Positions 10,431 to 20,033 of a DNA stretch of 64,000 nucleotides are shown here, piece after piece; the stretch's first letter is position 1; every line of letters starts with the position of its first letter. A program made the position numbers and the translations under genes. Below the pieces are notes generated by a model. That model searched no databases. It saw only the letters and a program-made list of their open reading frames with translations, and was not told the DNA's origin. This stretch comes from Amaurobius ferox (lineage: Eukaryota; Arthropoda; Arachnida; Araneae; Amaurobiidae), in assembly GCA_951213105.1 (NCBI GenBank), contig OX578138.1:68049537-68113536 (forward strand), in the 5' to 3' direction.

Positions 10431-11083
10431 TATGATAGGTTAAACTATTCAGTATTTAAAGGCATTTATGAAAACAATAGAGCTTTCACGTTAGGTAGCA
10501 CATCAACATATATCCTAGTTATAGTCAAACAAGTTGATTTGCATAACAACTAAATTATTTCAAATGGAAATTGTAATATCGAACGAAATTAAATAGTTTC
10601 TTGACACAAAAACTGTGAATTGAAATATGGGTTTTCAAAATATGAATCTAAAAAAAATGGAAGCAGCAAGTTGAAAAGTTTTGAAACATCAAATTAAAAA
10701 TAAAAATAAAATTGCAAGACAATGTACACCTATTTACTGTTTCCAATGTCTTTATTATACATGGGTATAAATACATTCTTTAAATGTGCAACAGAATAGT
10801 GTCTTTTTATTTTCAGAGAAAGCTATGTCCTAGCTTGTAGTATTCTATTATTTATTATCATTTTATGATTTTTCTACTTTTCCTTAGTTTAATTTATGTC
10901 CTAATGTTAGTTTAATTTATGTCCCAACTTTCATTCCGAAGAATCGCATACTCACGATTGGTCAGAACTATAAGAAGGGCTGATTTTAGAATTACGTAAC
11001 TGTCATTCTGCCGAGTTCGCGCGTGTTCTGATTATCCATAGAAGATAGCAACAAGAGTTATAACCTGCAATTCTGTGTATATA
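10431..11083. other. AT-rich, no feature recognised
   Basis: No frames or repeats recognised. A short direct repeat, TTAGTTTAATTTATGTCC, occurs twice near 10885-10925. Confidence 0.4.
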
Positions 11084-11996
11084 CAGGATGTCCCAAAAAC
11101 ATTGCCCTCGGCTTTCATTCCTTAAATATTGAGTTTAGACATATATAGTAAATTACAAAGTTGAGTAAAAAAAAAGGACAGAATTTTATGAAATCGATTA
11201 AAATTTTCAAGGAAATTAAATTTTAAGAAATACAAAATTTTAATTTTTATACGGTCCCCGTACAAAAACATTTCCAATTAGTAAAATGCGCCCCATACAC
11301 TAATAAGGTGATGTACAAAATTCCAGCATTTTATCATTAAAAGTCCCAGAGATATTGAAAGACAAAAATGCTGACTTAACCCACTTTTCGATGCATCGAC
11401 ATAGGTTTTCAGAGGGAAAAAATCATGTCAGCAGATCGCGTTTCAGGGGTTATATACAAATTCCGAAAGAAAACAATGATTACATAAATAAATAATAATT
11501 TTCCTATTTATTAGTACAAACGTATTTACACTGTGTAGAAATAATAACTTTACACAAAGATTACTAAGCTTGTTCAAAATGTTTTCCATCCATGCCAAGC
11601 ATCCATCAAAGATAAGAGGAAGATATTATTTGCCTATGATGCATTTCTGCGTTGCGTCATTTGCACTCTTGCTGTACACATTTACATTTTAATTTGTGAT
11701 TAATCCCTCACTAATTTTGTTTAAACATATCTCTGGGACTTTTTATGATAAAATGTTAAAATTTTGTACATCACCTTATTAGTGTATGGGGCATATTTTA
11801 CTCATTGGAAATGTTTTTGTATGGGGGCCGTATAAAAATATAAATTTTGTATTTCTTCAAATTTTATACGCTGAAAATTTTAATTGATTTCATAAAATTT
11901 TGTACCTTTTTTTTCTCAACTTTGTAATTTATTATATATGTCTAAGATTAATATCTAAGGAATAAAAGCCGAGGTCAATGTTTTTGGGTCACCCTG
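11084..11996. mobile_element. MITE with long terminal inverted repeats, TA target site
   Basis: The left end CAGGATGTCCCAAAAACATTG and the right end, read inverted (CAGGGTGACCCAAAAACATTG), begin inverted repeats of roughly 280 bases each that stay similar up to ATCTCTGGGACTTTT-type sequence. TA flanks both sides (11082-11083 and 11997-11998). There is no coding capacity. This is a 913 bp non-autonomous element of Tc1/mariner type, inside or beside the TRPM gene. Confidence 0.85.
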
Positions 11997-12373
11997 TATT
12001 TTGTGTTGTAGTTTGATCATCATAGGTTCAGGTTGAAGATCAGTTTAGTAATAAGATAGGATTGAATTTCAGTGTAAATTAGTATTTTACAGGTAAAAAT
12101 GGTAACGGTTGAGTTGTAAATAATTTGTATATAGCATTTTATTTATATGTGTTTTGAGTTCTCACCGAAGTTAGCTGGAAGTAAATTTTGTTGTTAGTTA
12201 ATGTCGTGATTCCTCCGTCAAACTCTAGTTATTAGATTATTGGAAGTTAGAGTGAAGTACATTACAATGGTTCATACAAAAGTCATGATCTTGGGAAATA
12301 GTAGAATAGTACTTTACAAGCTACTGCAGATTTTGTTATAATAGTAATAAAAAAAAGTATGTTGACAACTTAC
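11997..12373. other. TRPM intron sequence, no feature recognised
   Basis: Sequence downstream (minus strand) of the 12374-12497 exon, starting with its donor GTAAGT. No exon continuing the TRPM reading was found here. Confidence 0.5.
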
Positions 12374-12497
12374 CAAATCCTTCCTCCGAACACACTGCAT
12401 CAGTTCCAAATGTAGTTTTTCTGCATGTTCTCTTGTCAAGTGGAAAGTCCTTTCAATGGTCATAAGTAATTGCTCTTTCACATCTTCCAATAGAGAA
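12374..12497 (-). CDS. TRPM: TRPM channel, internal exon (N-terminal TRPM homology region)
   Basis: A 124 bp exon with acceptor TTTAG just above 12497 and donor GTAAGT just below 12374. It begins with one base that completes a codon from the previous exon, then 41 codons, and ends in phase 0. The translation includes LLEDVKEQLLMTIERTF and LHLELMQCVRRKDL. This matches the segment that follows the LSDAT/SLOG-like domain in TRPM proteins (KEQLL.TI..TF...A..L...LM.C...K.L). TRPM proteins form Ca2+/Mg2+/Zn2+-permeable tetrameric cation channels; this part belongs to the cytosolic N-terminal region. The phase fits the exon at 23598-23781 exactly: the junction codon is GA+T (Asp). The next exon should begin ITVFR-like and was not found to the left; it may be outside the window. 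Confidence 0.9.
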
Positions 12498-12935
12498 CTA
12501 AATAAGAAAATTATAAATATATTTTACATTTTACATCTTCTGGTTACTTTCCCTACTATATAGTATAAGTAATGAAAAATTAATGCGATTATGTCAAGTA
12601 TCAATTTCTCAGATTCATACGCTTTGGACATCTATGAACGCAAATCAACCATTTCTTAAATATATCTCTATCTGCCTGGTATTTTAAGGGCATATCTCAG
12701 GAATAAATTGAGGAATTCAAATGATAATGACATTTTCACTTTCTCATACTTTAGAATATAGTATAGAGAAAGTATTGTTTTTTCGATTTCGAGATTTTGA
12801 TGCTGATGCATGTTTTAGGACCTCTTGAACACGTTTCAAATATTTTAATGTGATGTTCGTACGTCTGTTGATTATCTCTGGTGTTAATTTCTAGTACATA
12901 CGATAGCTGCCACAAATATTAATGCATTTTTACGC

Positions 12936-13345
12936 AACATTTTATCCGGGCCAACGGCCCTACCGTGCTGAAAACACCTGTTCTCGTTAGATCACCGAAG
13001 TCAAGCAGCATCGGGAGCGGTTAGTACTTGGGTGGGTGACCACCTGGGAACACCGCGTGCTGTTGGCACATTTCGGGCTCGGTAGACCGCGGGTTTGCGC
13101 GCTGGATTTGCACGCTGCCACAACTGCCGCCGTGTTTATGCGGAGTACGATCACGTTAAACATGTGAGTCCGTAAGTCCTTCCGAGAGGCTGGTGGTAGG
13201 GAAAGGAGGGTACGGTCCCTGTGCATGCCTCCCCCACTGGGTTCCGGTCTAAATTGGGTGGCACTTCCCGGATGTCCAAACGGTTACCTTACACCTTTCT
13301 GATAGCTCGGACTATCTGGGTCTCAACAACAACAACATTTTATCC
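12936..13345 (+). mobile_element. 5S rRNA-headed SINE with 12 bp target-site duplication
   Basis: The element (12948-13333) is flanked by a perfect AACATTTTATCC duplication (12936-12947 and 13334-13345). It consists of a 5S rRNA-like head, a short linker, and the body shared with tRNA-headed copies at 26387-26665, 40721-41013 and 58757-59600: AACTGCCGCCGTGTTTA, GTACGATCACGTTAAACATG, GAGAGGCTGGTGGTAGGG, CCTCCCCCACTGGGTTCC and TTACCTTACACCTTTCTG. It ends in a (CAA)n tail. The duplication shows that head and body moved as one unit. Confidence 0.9.
12950..13067 (+). rRNA. 5S rRNA-like sequence (SINE head)
   Basis: 118 bases begin GCCAACGGCC and end CGTGCTGTTGGC, close to the usual 120 of animal 5S rRNA. 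They contain the conserved GATCACCGAAGTCAAGCAGC segment and the internal control region (GCGGTTAGTACTTGGGTGGG, TGACCACCTGGGAACACC). The ends pair as in helix I. No poly-T terminator follows; it runs straight into the SINE body, so I call it a 5S-derived SINE promoter and not an independent gene. The near-intact control region suggests that pol III could still start here. Confidence 0.85.
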
Positions 13346-14027
13346 CGCTTTGCTAACAAAGAATCTAGAATTAGATAGGATGTTTTAAAATTCGAGCAAA
13401 AACTTCGATGTTTATTCGAAAGTATATATTTTTGTAACATGACAACATAGGACAAAATTTGGTATAATTATGCATAAAAGAAGATATTTATGGCTTAATG
13501 ATCACGAAACTTAACAGTTTCAATCATTGTGCTGAAAGTTAGACACGATACACTTTTTGTGGTCCTGTTATTATCAGCCCTACTCAAGGGAGAGGAGGGG
13601 AGGGGGAGGTAACTTGGTATCAATGTATCAATCGAAATATTTTTTCAAGCTCTTTAAAATGAAATGTAACATGCTATAACTGTGATCATTTGGGCCAGTG
13701 ATACAGATGTTTCATATTTTGTCCTGCAAAGTTTGCAAAAACAAAAGGTCACAAGGTCACTAAAATCGATTCATTCTGTTATGAGAGACACTTGAGTTGA
13801 ACCAAAGTTTGGTTAATTTGCAGCTGGTAAACATAAGACGACAATTGATTCTGAGTGTACCTGAGTTAGAAGAAGTTCATTATATCTAGTTAGCTTTCTT
13901 TAATTGAAATAATTATAGACAAACATAGGAGGAATTAAGACAAATGTCAGTGCATTTTTTAATTTGCTATGACAAGGTTATCCTATGTAAACTACTCTGA
14001 GTCAGAGTGGTTTCTAGAGACATATAT

Positions 14028-14661
14028 ATATCCCCTCAGGGGTTCACTTCTTTAGTGAATACGGGTGTTGCAATCCCGAGGCACCTTAGCAAGGCTTTTC
14101 TTTCCTTTTTTCTTACTCTCTCTTTCTTTTTCCTTCTTATTTTTTGTCTATCCTCCTTTCCCCTTCTTTTTGTTTTGTTCTCCTTTTGTGTTTTGTGTTT
14201 CTTGTCCCTCTCAGCTGCTGGTGTCATCAATGCCGAGCCCTTAGTAAACATCACATCTGCTCTATGGGCCCTAGTACCACTCTTCGGCCTCTGCTGTAAG
14301 GTACACCGTTTGGGCTCGGGAATGGGTTCATGTGGGTGTGATGCGAAAGGGGTAGAGCTGCGTGCATCAGTAGTTTTGCTTTCGAGAAACGTTTGCAGTA
14401 AACGGTTCCAGAGGTGAGTCCCTTGGTTGCGTTGGTTGGATGGTGGAGAGTGTTTCATATCGAGAAATCCCCCTTGGATCCTTGCTGGTCCATGGGCCCT
14501 GTGCACCAGGTGCACGTTATGGCCCGCTCTCCATCATCTGGCTTTGCGAATGACTCCGGCGGTTACACTTGGCACGTTAGAAAAGTGTGGGGAGACGGAG
14601 TCTGGCGGGGGCTCCGATCGATCTGGAAGTAAACCGTGGTTTTTTATTAGTGGTTACAAGC
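14028..14661 (+). promoter_or_regulatory. LINE 5' UTR
   Basis: Starts near CCCCTCAGGGGTTCACTTC, includes a CT-rich tract (14095-14185) and is GC-richer from 14220 onward. In this class of LINE the pol II promoter is internal to the 5' UTR. Antisense open frames here reflect the base composition. Confidence 0.6.
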
Positions 14662-16134
14662 ATGGAGAATTCGAGAATGCTTTTGGCCTCGGGTTCTTCA
14701 TGCTTTTCTAGTGAAATTTCTAATGCTTCCTTGCCTTCCAAGGCAGGAGATCTTAATTGGGCGGATAGAGTAGATGCCTCTAGCGTTTCCGTATCCTTGG
14801 GACATAAAACTGATAGGATTATGAACGTAAATACAGATGCTTTACAAAGAACTAATGAAATAGATAATCATAAAATGACTACAACTGAAGCAAAGTATTT
14901 CGTTATGAAAAGAATAGATGGATCATTCAATAACGTTTCACCCTTTTTGATTCAAAAAGGAATACTCAGTACTGTTGGGGAAGTGGAAACTATAAAGAAG
15001 CTCAGATCTGGTGACTTGTTAGTTAAAGTTTTGTCTACCACACAAGCTAAAAATATACTTTTATTGAAAACCCTCGCAAATATTCCCGTGTCCGTGACTG
15101 CCCATAGTACATTAAACTTCTCTCGTGGGGTTATTTCAGAACCAGACCTTACACATATACCTGAAACTGAAATCCTTGACAATCTAAAAGACCAAAAAGT
15201 TAGCTCTGTACGACGAATCTCTGTAAGACGAGATGGAACAATGTTTCCAACAAAACATCTTATACTGACTTTTGACACCCCAGTCTTACCTAAATATTTA
15301 AAAGTAGCCTACCTCAGATGCCCAGTACGGCCATATGTGCCAAACCCATTAAGATGCTTCCACTGTCAGAGATTTGGACATCCAAAAACTTCCTGTCGTG
15401 CTCCTAAAGTGGTGTGTGCACGCTGTGCAGAACACGGACATGACAGTGAGGGATGTACATCTACCCCAAAATGTGTTAATTGCGAGGCTGAACATCCATC
15501 TTATGCCCGCTCTTGTCCAAAATGGGTTTTTGAGAAAGAAATTCAAACTCTAAAAACATCCAGTAATATTACTTACCCAGAAGCACGTAAACTGATTGAA
15601 GCAAGAACACCAAAAATAGGCATATCATACTCAACTGTTGTCAGAAACAGACAAACAAAATCTGCTGGCATACAAACTGAAGTTACATCAGTAGGCACAC
15701 AAACCGAACCTGACTTCAACTTTATGCAATTAATCCCTAACCAACAAACTAACGAAACAAAACCTGTCCCTTCTGTAAACACTGCTGTTTCAAGTACTAA
15801 ACAAAAGCAAAAAACTTCAATCCCATTAGCCACTTTCAGACCTGCTTTCACACAACAAAAAGCTGCAGTAGTAAGTACCAGTGGAAAAAAAGGAGTTAAT
15901 ACTTTAGAAGAGAAAACAAAAACAAACAAAAAACATAAATTAAAGAATACTAGAGACAGTCCTTTGGAGAAAAAATCCGTCAAAAAAACAAACATTCACG
16001 AAAATCATAGCCAAGATGATGACGAAGTACAACTGTGTGCTTCCGAGGATGAAGGGATGATAACAGATGTGTCATCCTCTTCCTCTACTCAGAAAAAAGA
16101 GACCACCTCCCATCGGCCCAAGAAAAAAACCTGA
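14662..16134 (+). CDS. LINE ORF1 protein (gag-like, three CCHC zinc knuckles)
   Basis: 490 residues from ATG 14662 (MENSRMLLASG) to TGA 16132-16134. The frame is open further upstream to a GTG at 14587, but the ATG is the plausible start. Residues about 70-200 form an RNA-binding-like domain (FVMKRIDGSFNNVSPFLIQK onward). Three zinc knuckles follow at about residues 232-290: CFHCQRFGHPKTSC and CARCAEHGHDSEGC (both C-x2-C-x4-H-x4-C) and CVNCEAEHPSYARSC (C-x2-C-x3-H-x6-C). The C-terminal third is rich in Thr, Lys and Gln with basic clusters and an acidic SEDEG segment. By family, ORF1 coats the element RNA to form the ribonucleoprotein. It ends two bases before ORF2 (TGAATATG), suggesting translational coupling by reinitiation. 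No breaks were seen. Confidence 0.93.
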   Translation: MENSRMLLASGSSCFSSEISNASLPSKAGDLNWADRVDASSVSVSLGHKTDRIMNVNTDALQRTNEIDNHKMTTTEAKYFVMKRIDGSFNNVSPFLIQKGILSTVGEVETIKKLRSGDLLVKVLSTTQAKNILLLKTLANIPVSVTAHSTLNFSRGVISEPDLTHIPETEILDNLKDQKVSSVRRISVRRDGTMFPTKHLILTFDTPVLPKYLKVAYLRCPVRPYVPNPLRCFHCQRFGHPKTSCRAPKVVCARCAEHGHDSEGCTSTPKCVNCEAEHPSYARSCPKWVFEKEIQTLKTSSNITYPEARKLIEARTPKIGISYSTVVRNRQTKSAGIQTEVTSVGTQTEPDFNFMQLIPNQQTNETKPVPSVNTAVSSTKQKQKTSIPLATFRPAFTQQKAAVVSTSGKKGVNTLEEKTKTNKKHKLKNTRDSPLEKKSVKKTNIHENHSQDDDEVQLCASEDEGMITDVSSSSSTQKKETTSHRPKKKT

Positions 16135-16136
16135 AT

Positions 16137-19100
16137 ATGGCTTTTTTGCTATCTTGGAATTGCCGTGGGTTGCAGAACAAGTCGGTGGAGATCAAGAATT
16201 TAATTAATACTTTCCAACCTATTTGTGTTTGCCTTCAAGAGACTATGCTAAAATCTAGCAGTAATTTTAATATTAAAAATTTTAATTGTATCCGTAAAGA
16301 TTTTAATATGAACAGTAGAGTATCTGGGGGAGTTGCTTTGTTAGTCTCACAAGACTACCCTTCTTCCATATTACAACTCACCACAAATCTACAAACTGTT
16401 GCTGTTCGGATCCATGTAAATAGATTGATTACTGTATGCTGTATTTACTTACCACCAAATGATCACATAAATTCTAGAGAACTTGATAATTTGATTCGCC
16501 AACTTCCTGCACCATTTGTGATACTCGGTGACTTTAATGGCCACAATCCCCTTTGGGGAAGTCTAGACACAAATTGCAGAGGACAACAAATTGAGCAATG
16601 TGTCAGTGATCACAATTTATGCATTTTTAACAATAATGAATGCACCTATTTTCACCAACCTAGTAGGACTTTTCACAGTATTGACCTTGCCATCTGTTCT
16701 CCCTCTCTCCTTCCTTACTGGAATTTTGCAGTTGATAAAGATCTTCACAATAGTGACCACTTCCCTATCATGCTCTCTAACAGTCAATTCAGATCGACTA
16801 TAAAACCATCTCAGTACATATTTTCAAAAGCTGATTGGGCGAAGTTTACTTCCCTAGCTCTGATCACTGATGAAGCTATTCAAAGCATTGACATTGATAC
16901 AGCTGTAGAAAATGTTACAGATATCCTTATAGAGGCTGCGGATGCTGCAATTCCAAAACGTGCAGGTAATATATCTAAGCATCGTTTCCCTTGGTGGAGT
17001 GACGAATGTCGTGAGGCTTATAAAAAGCAAAAGAAAGCTTGGTCAATTTTCAGGAGGTCTCCTACCACTGAAAACCTAACTGCATTTAAACATGCAAAAG
17101 CGTTTGCTCGCAGGATACGCAGAAGAAGGCAGAAAGAGTCATGGGAAAAATATGTTAGTGAAATAACATCTTCCACTTCTAGTAAAATTCTATGGGAGAA
17201 AGTCAAAAAGTGTACAGGGAATTATAGTAATCACTCCATAGCCATTCTAAATCATAATAGCACAACTATAAGTTCGCCATATGACATTGCAAATGAAATT
17301 GGCAAAGAATTTGCAAATATTTCAAATGCATCAAATTACTCTGAACCGTTTTTAAAACACAAACTTCAGTCTGAAAATAAACCTATTGTTTTCCCAGAAG
17401 CTAGAAACTTACCTTATAACATGCACTTTACAATGTCAGAGTTGGTGACTGTTTTGTCCCAAACACACAGAACTTGCAGTGGACCTGATAAAATTAGCTA
17501 TCTCATGCTTAAACACCTCTCCCATTACTCCTTATTGAACCTCTTATACCTGTTTAACAGAATTTGGCATGAACATAAATTCCCTAGGTCATGGCAAAGA
17601 GCCATCACAATTCCCATTTTAAAACCAGGTAAGGACCCTCAAAGCCCTTTAAGTTATCGGCCTATAGCTCTCACAAGCTGTGTATGTAAACTTCTAGAAA
17701 AAATGGTTAATGCCAGGCTTGTACACTTTTTAGAGAGTAACAAGTTATTATCACCCCACCAAAGTGGCTTTCGTCGAGGTAGATCTACCATTGATAATCT
17801 TACCTCATTAGAATCACAAATTAGGACTGCCTTTCTTAGGAGAAATCATTTAGTCTCAATTTTTTTTGATATTGACAAAGCCTATGATCGAACATGGCGC
17901 TACGGTATTATTAAGGACATTTATGATTTTAATCTAAAAGGTAATCTTCCTATTTTTATTCAAAACTTTTTATCACACAGGACATTCCAAGTGCGCATTG
18001 GTTCAACACTCTCACGCACACACGTACAAGAGGAGGGTGTGCCACAAGGAAGTGTCTTGAGTGTGACACTCTTTAATATAAAAATAAATAGTCTTTTAAA
18101 CAGTTTGCCAGTGTCTGTCCATAAAAGTCTGTATGTGGATGATCTGCAAGTTGCCTACCAAGCTCACGATATGCGTACTGTGGAAAGACAATGTCAAGCC
18201 GCCGTAAATAACATCTTACGATGGGCAAATGTGAATGGGTACGGGTTTTCCACTCAAAAGACTTGTTGTGTTCATTTCACCAGAAAACGTGGTATCCACT
18301 CACCCCCAGAAATCTTTATGGGAGGTGTAAAGATTGCTGTAGTAGAGGAAATAAAATTTCTAGGGGTTTGGTTCGATAAAAAGCTTACTTTCTTGCCCCA
18401 CATCCAGAAACTGCGAAATAAATGTGAGAAAGCTCTTAACATCTTAAAAGTCCTCTCAAATACTAAATGGGGTGCAGATTTTACTTCCATGCTTCGCATC
18501 TACAGAGCTGTTATTCGGTCAAAACTAGATTATGGTTGTTCTGTGTATGGATCAGCACGAACATCAGTGCTAAAAAAGCTTGATCCAATTCACCATAAGG
18601 CATTACGTATATGCTCAGGAGCCTTTAGGACATCTCCAGTTCAAAGCATATATGCTGTCTCTAATGAGCCATGTTTACAATTAAGGCGTGAACAGCTGGC
18701 ACTGAATTATTATTTTCGTATCATGTCCTTACATAACCATCCGTTACAACGTGCATTCCTTGATGATCATTATGATCGACTGTATGACCACAGACCTTCA
18801 TGCATTCCTATTTTTGGCAAGCGGATACGCAATATAGTAGAAACTACCCCTTTAGTAGAGCTTTATGTTCGAAAAACAAAGTTTTTTGAAACACCTCCAT
18901 GGTATGTTAACAATTTCACCTTTCTCAACCCTTTTTGTAATTTTACGAAGACTAACACCATTCCGGCTATTTATGTGCAATTGTTTGCTGAACATAGGAA
19001 TCTGTATAAGGAGTTTACTCCTGTTTTTACAGATGGTTCCAAAGCAGGAGATTACGTTGGCCTAGCTTATGTTTGCAACAATACTATAAAGTCTTATAAA

Positions 19101-19814
19101 CTACATGCATCTTGCTCTATTTTTACAGCTGAGATTATGGCTATTTACCAGTCCCTAATCTTCATCTCTTATCAAAAGTCCAAAAAGCACATTATATATA
19201 CTGACTCATTGAGTTCATTACAGCTTTTATCATCGAAGAGAGCTATGAATTACCACATTGCCTCTGATATCCTTAAGTATGAGCATCGTCTGAAGGAGCA
19301 AGGATACCATACTAAATTCTGTTGGGTCCCAGGACATGTTGGCATCAAAGGAAATGATTTAGCAGACATTGCTGCTAAATCAGCTACTCAAACTTTGAGT
19401 CTGACTATCCCTTTGACCGACATCAAACAATTTGTTCTAAAAAATATTCATGACAAATGGCAGTATTCCTGGAATCAGCAAGCTGATAATAAGTTGCTCG
19501 AGATAAAGCCCTTAGTACAAAAATGGAATAGTTTCCAATGTAGGAAACTGGATGTAATTTTAACTCGTTTGCGCATTGGTCACACTCGTTTTACTCACAG
19601 GCATTTACTTTTAGGAGAAATTGAACCCCTTTGTAATGTTTGTCAAACCGCAGCAAGTGTAAAACATATTCTAATTACTTGTCCTAAATATAAACAGTTT
19701 CGTTTTAAACATTTTAAAACGTATACTCTAACTTTGACGGAATTGATTGGAGAAAACCCCCATTCAGGGATTTTTCCATTCTTATTAGACATTGGGTTTT
19801 ACCATCATATTTAA
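16137..19814 (+). CDS. LINE ORF2: APE-type endonuclease, reverse transcriptase, RNase H
   Basis: 1225 residues, intact. The endonuclease occupies about residues 1-215, with SWNCRGLQNK at the start, CLQET (about 33-37), ILGDFNGHNPLWGS (about 127-140) and a SDHFPI end. The RT is about 480-750: HRTCSGPDKISYLMLK, ITIPILKPGKDPQ, SYRPIALTSCVCKLLEKM, HQSGFRRGRSTIDNL, FFDIDKAYDRTW, EEGVPQGSVLS and the YVDD box at residues 666-669. RNase H is about 960-1085: VFTDGSK, FTAEIMAIYQSL, YTDSLSSLQL and the final VGIKGNDLADIAAK. The C terminus has LRIGHTRFTHRHLL and a C-x2-C...H...C cluster (LCNVCQTAASVKHILITC). By family it nicks target DNA and copies its own RNA at the nick. RNase H after RT places it in the I/jockey-like group. 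All catalytic motifs looked for are present. Confidence 0.96.
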   Translation: MAFLLSWNCRGLQNKSVEIKNLINTFQPICVCLQETMLKSSSNFNIKNFNCIRKDFNMNSRVSGGVALLVSQDYPSSILQLTTNLQTVAVRIHVNRLITVCCIYLPPNDHINSRELDNLIRQLPAPFVILGDFNGHNPLWGSLDTNCRGQQIEQCVSDHNLCIFNNNECTYFHQPSRTFHSIDLAICSPSLLPYWNFAVDKDLHNSDHFPIMLSNSQFRSTIKPSQYIFSKADWAKFTSLALITDEAIQSIDIDTAVENVTDILIEAADAAIPKRAGNISKHRFPWWSDECREAYKKQKKAWSIFRRSPTTENLTAFKHAKAFARRIRRRRQKESWEKYVSEITSSTSSKILWEKVKKCTGNYSNHSIAILNHNSTTISSPYDIANEIGKEFANISNASNYSEPFLKHKLQSENKPIVFPEARNLPYNMHFTMSELVTVLSQTHRTCSGPDKISYLMLKHLSHYSLLNLLYLFNRIWHEHKFPRSWQRAITIPILKPGKDPQSPLSYRPIALTSCVCKLLEKMVNARLVHFLESNKLLSPHQSGFRRGRSTIDNLTSLESQIRTAFLRRNHLVSIFFDIDKAYDRTWRYGIIKDIYDFNLKGNLPIFIQNFLSHRTFQVRIGSTLSRTHVQEEGVPQGSVLSVTLFNIKINSLLNSLPVSVHKSLYVDDLQVAYQAHDMRTVERQCQAAVNNILRWANVNGYGFSTQKTCCVHFTRKRGIHSPPEIFMGGVKIAVVEEIKFLGVWFDKKLTFLPHIQKLRNKCEKALNILKVLSNTKWGADFTSMLRIYRAVIRSKLDYGCSVYGSARTSVLKKLDPIHHKALRICSGAFRTSPVQSIYAVSNEPCLQLRREQLALNYYFRIMSLHNHPLQRAFLDDHYDRLYDHRPSCIPIFGKRIRNIVETTPLVELYVRKTKFFETPPWYVNNFTFLNPFCNFTKTNTIPAIYVQLFAEHRNLYKEFTPVFTDGSKAGDYVGLAYVCNNTIKSYKLHASCSIFTAEIMAIYQSLIFISYQKSKKHIIYTDSLSSLQLLSSKRAMNYHIASDILKYEHRLKEQGYHTKFCWVPGHVGIKGNDLADIAAKSATQTLSLTIPLTDIKQFVLKNIHDKWQYSWNQQADNKLLEIKPLVQKWNSFQCRKLDVILTRLRIGHTRFTHRHLLLGEIEPLCNVCQTAASVKHILITCPKYKQFRFKHFKTYTLTLTELIGENPHSGIFPFLLDIGFYHHI

Positions 19815-20020
19815 ATTCACTTCCTATCACCTCTTAAACTTTTTTCATCTTGTTTCCATCATTAACCCTCTTGCATTGTCTTGTTTTAGTCATACAACTT
19901 TTTAGATTATACACTTGTTTTTATTCTTTACCTTTATCTGTATTTTAGTACCATATGTCCGGCGCAGCATATCCTCTTTGGATCTTGTGCCAAAAATCCT
20001 AAATCAACCAACCAACCAAC
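19815..20020 (+). other. LINE 3' UTR with (AACC)n tail
   Basis: About 190 bases, then a tail of four AACC-type units (AATCAACCAACCAACCAAC, about 20002-20020) that abuts the 3' copy of the target-site duplication. Tetranucleotide tails in place of poly(A) occur in several LINE clades. Confidence 0.8.
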
Positions 20021-20033
20021 TAGAGACATATAT

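Larger units (their letters stand above)
12738..13850 (+). repeat. Rep-B dispersed repeat, interrupted by a SINE
   Basis: It starts with the palindrome ACTTTCTCATACT...AGTATAGAGAAAGT (12740-12776), then TTTCGATTTCGAGATTTTGATG. The same order occurs at 44970-45730 and, inverted, at 47290-47905. The SINE at 12948-13333 splits it; the uninterrupted site is seen in the two other copies. The right end is approximate. Confidence 0.75.
14015..20033 (+). mobile_element. Full-length LINE (I/jockey-type with RNase H), 13 bp target-site duplication
   Basis: TAGAGACATATAT occurs at 14015-14027 and 20021-20033 and brackets about 5.99 kb. The element has a 630 bp 5' UTR, ORF1 with three CCHC knuckles, ORF2 with endonuclease, RT and RNase H, a short 3' UTR and an (AACC)n tail. 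Both ORFs are intact. It lies antisense to TRPM inside its intron. This looks like a recent and possibly still competent insertion. Confidence 0.95.

Noticed and set aside
12950..13067. A functional free-standing 5S rRNA gene
   Set aside because: It is flanked by a target-site duplication together with the SINE body, has no poly-T terminator, and there is no 5S tandem array. It is kept only as the SINE head.
14036..14515. 159-residue minus-strand frame, Lys/Arg-rich
   Set aside because: It is antisense to the LINE 5' UTR, with its composition set by the CT-rich tract; no domain is visible. Other antisense frames across 14952-18499 are shadows of ORF1 and ORF2.
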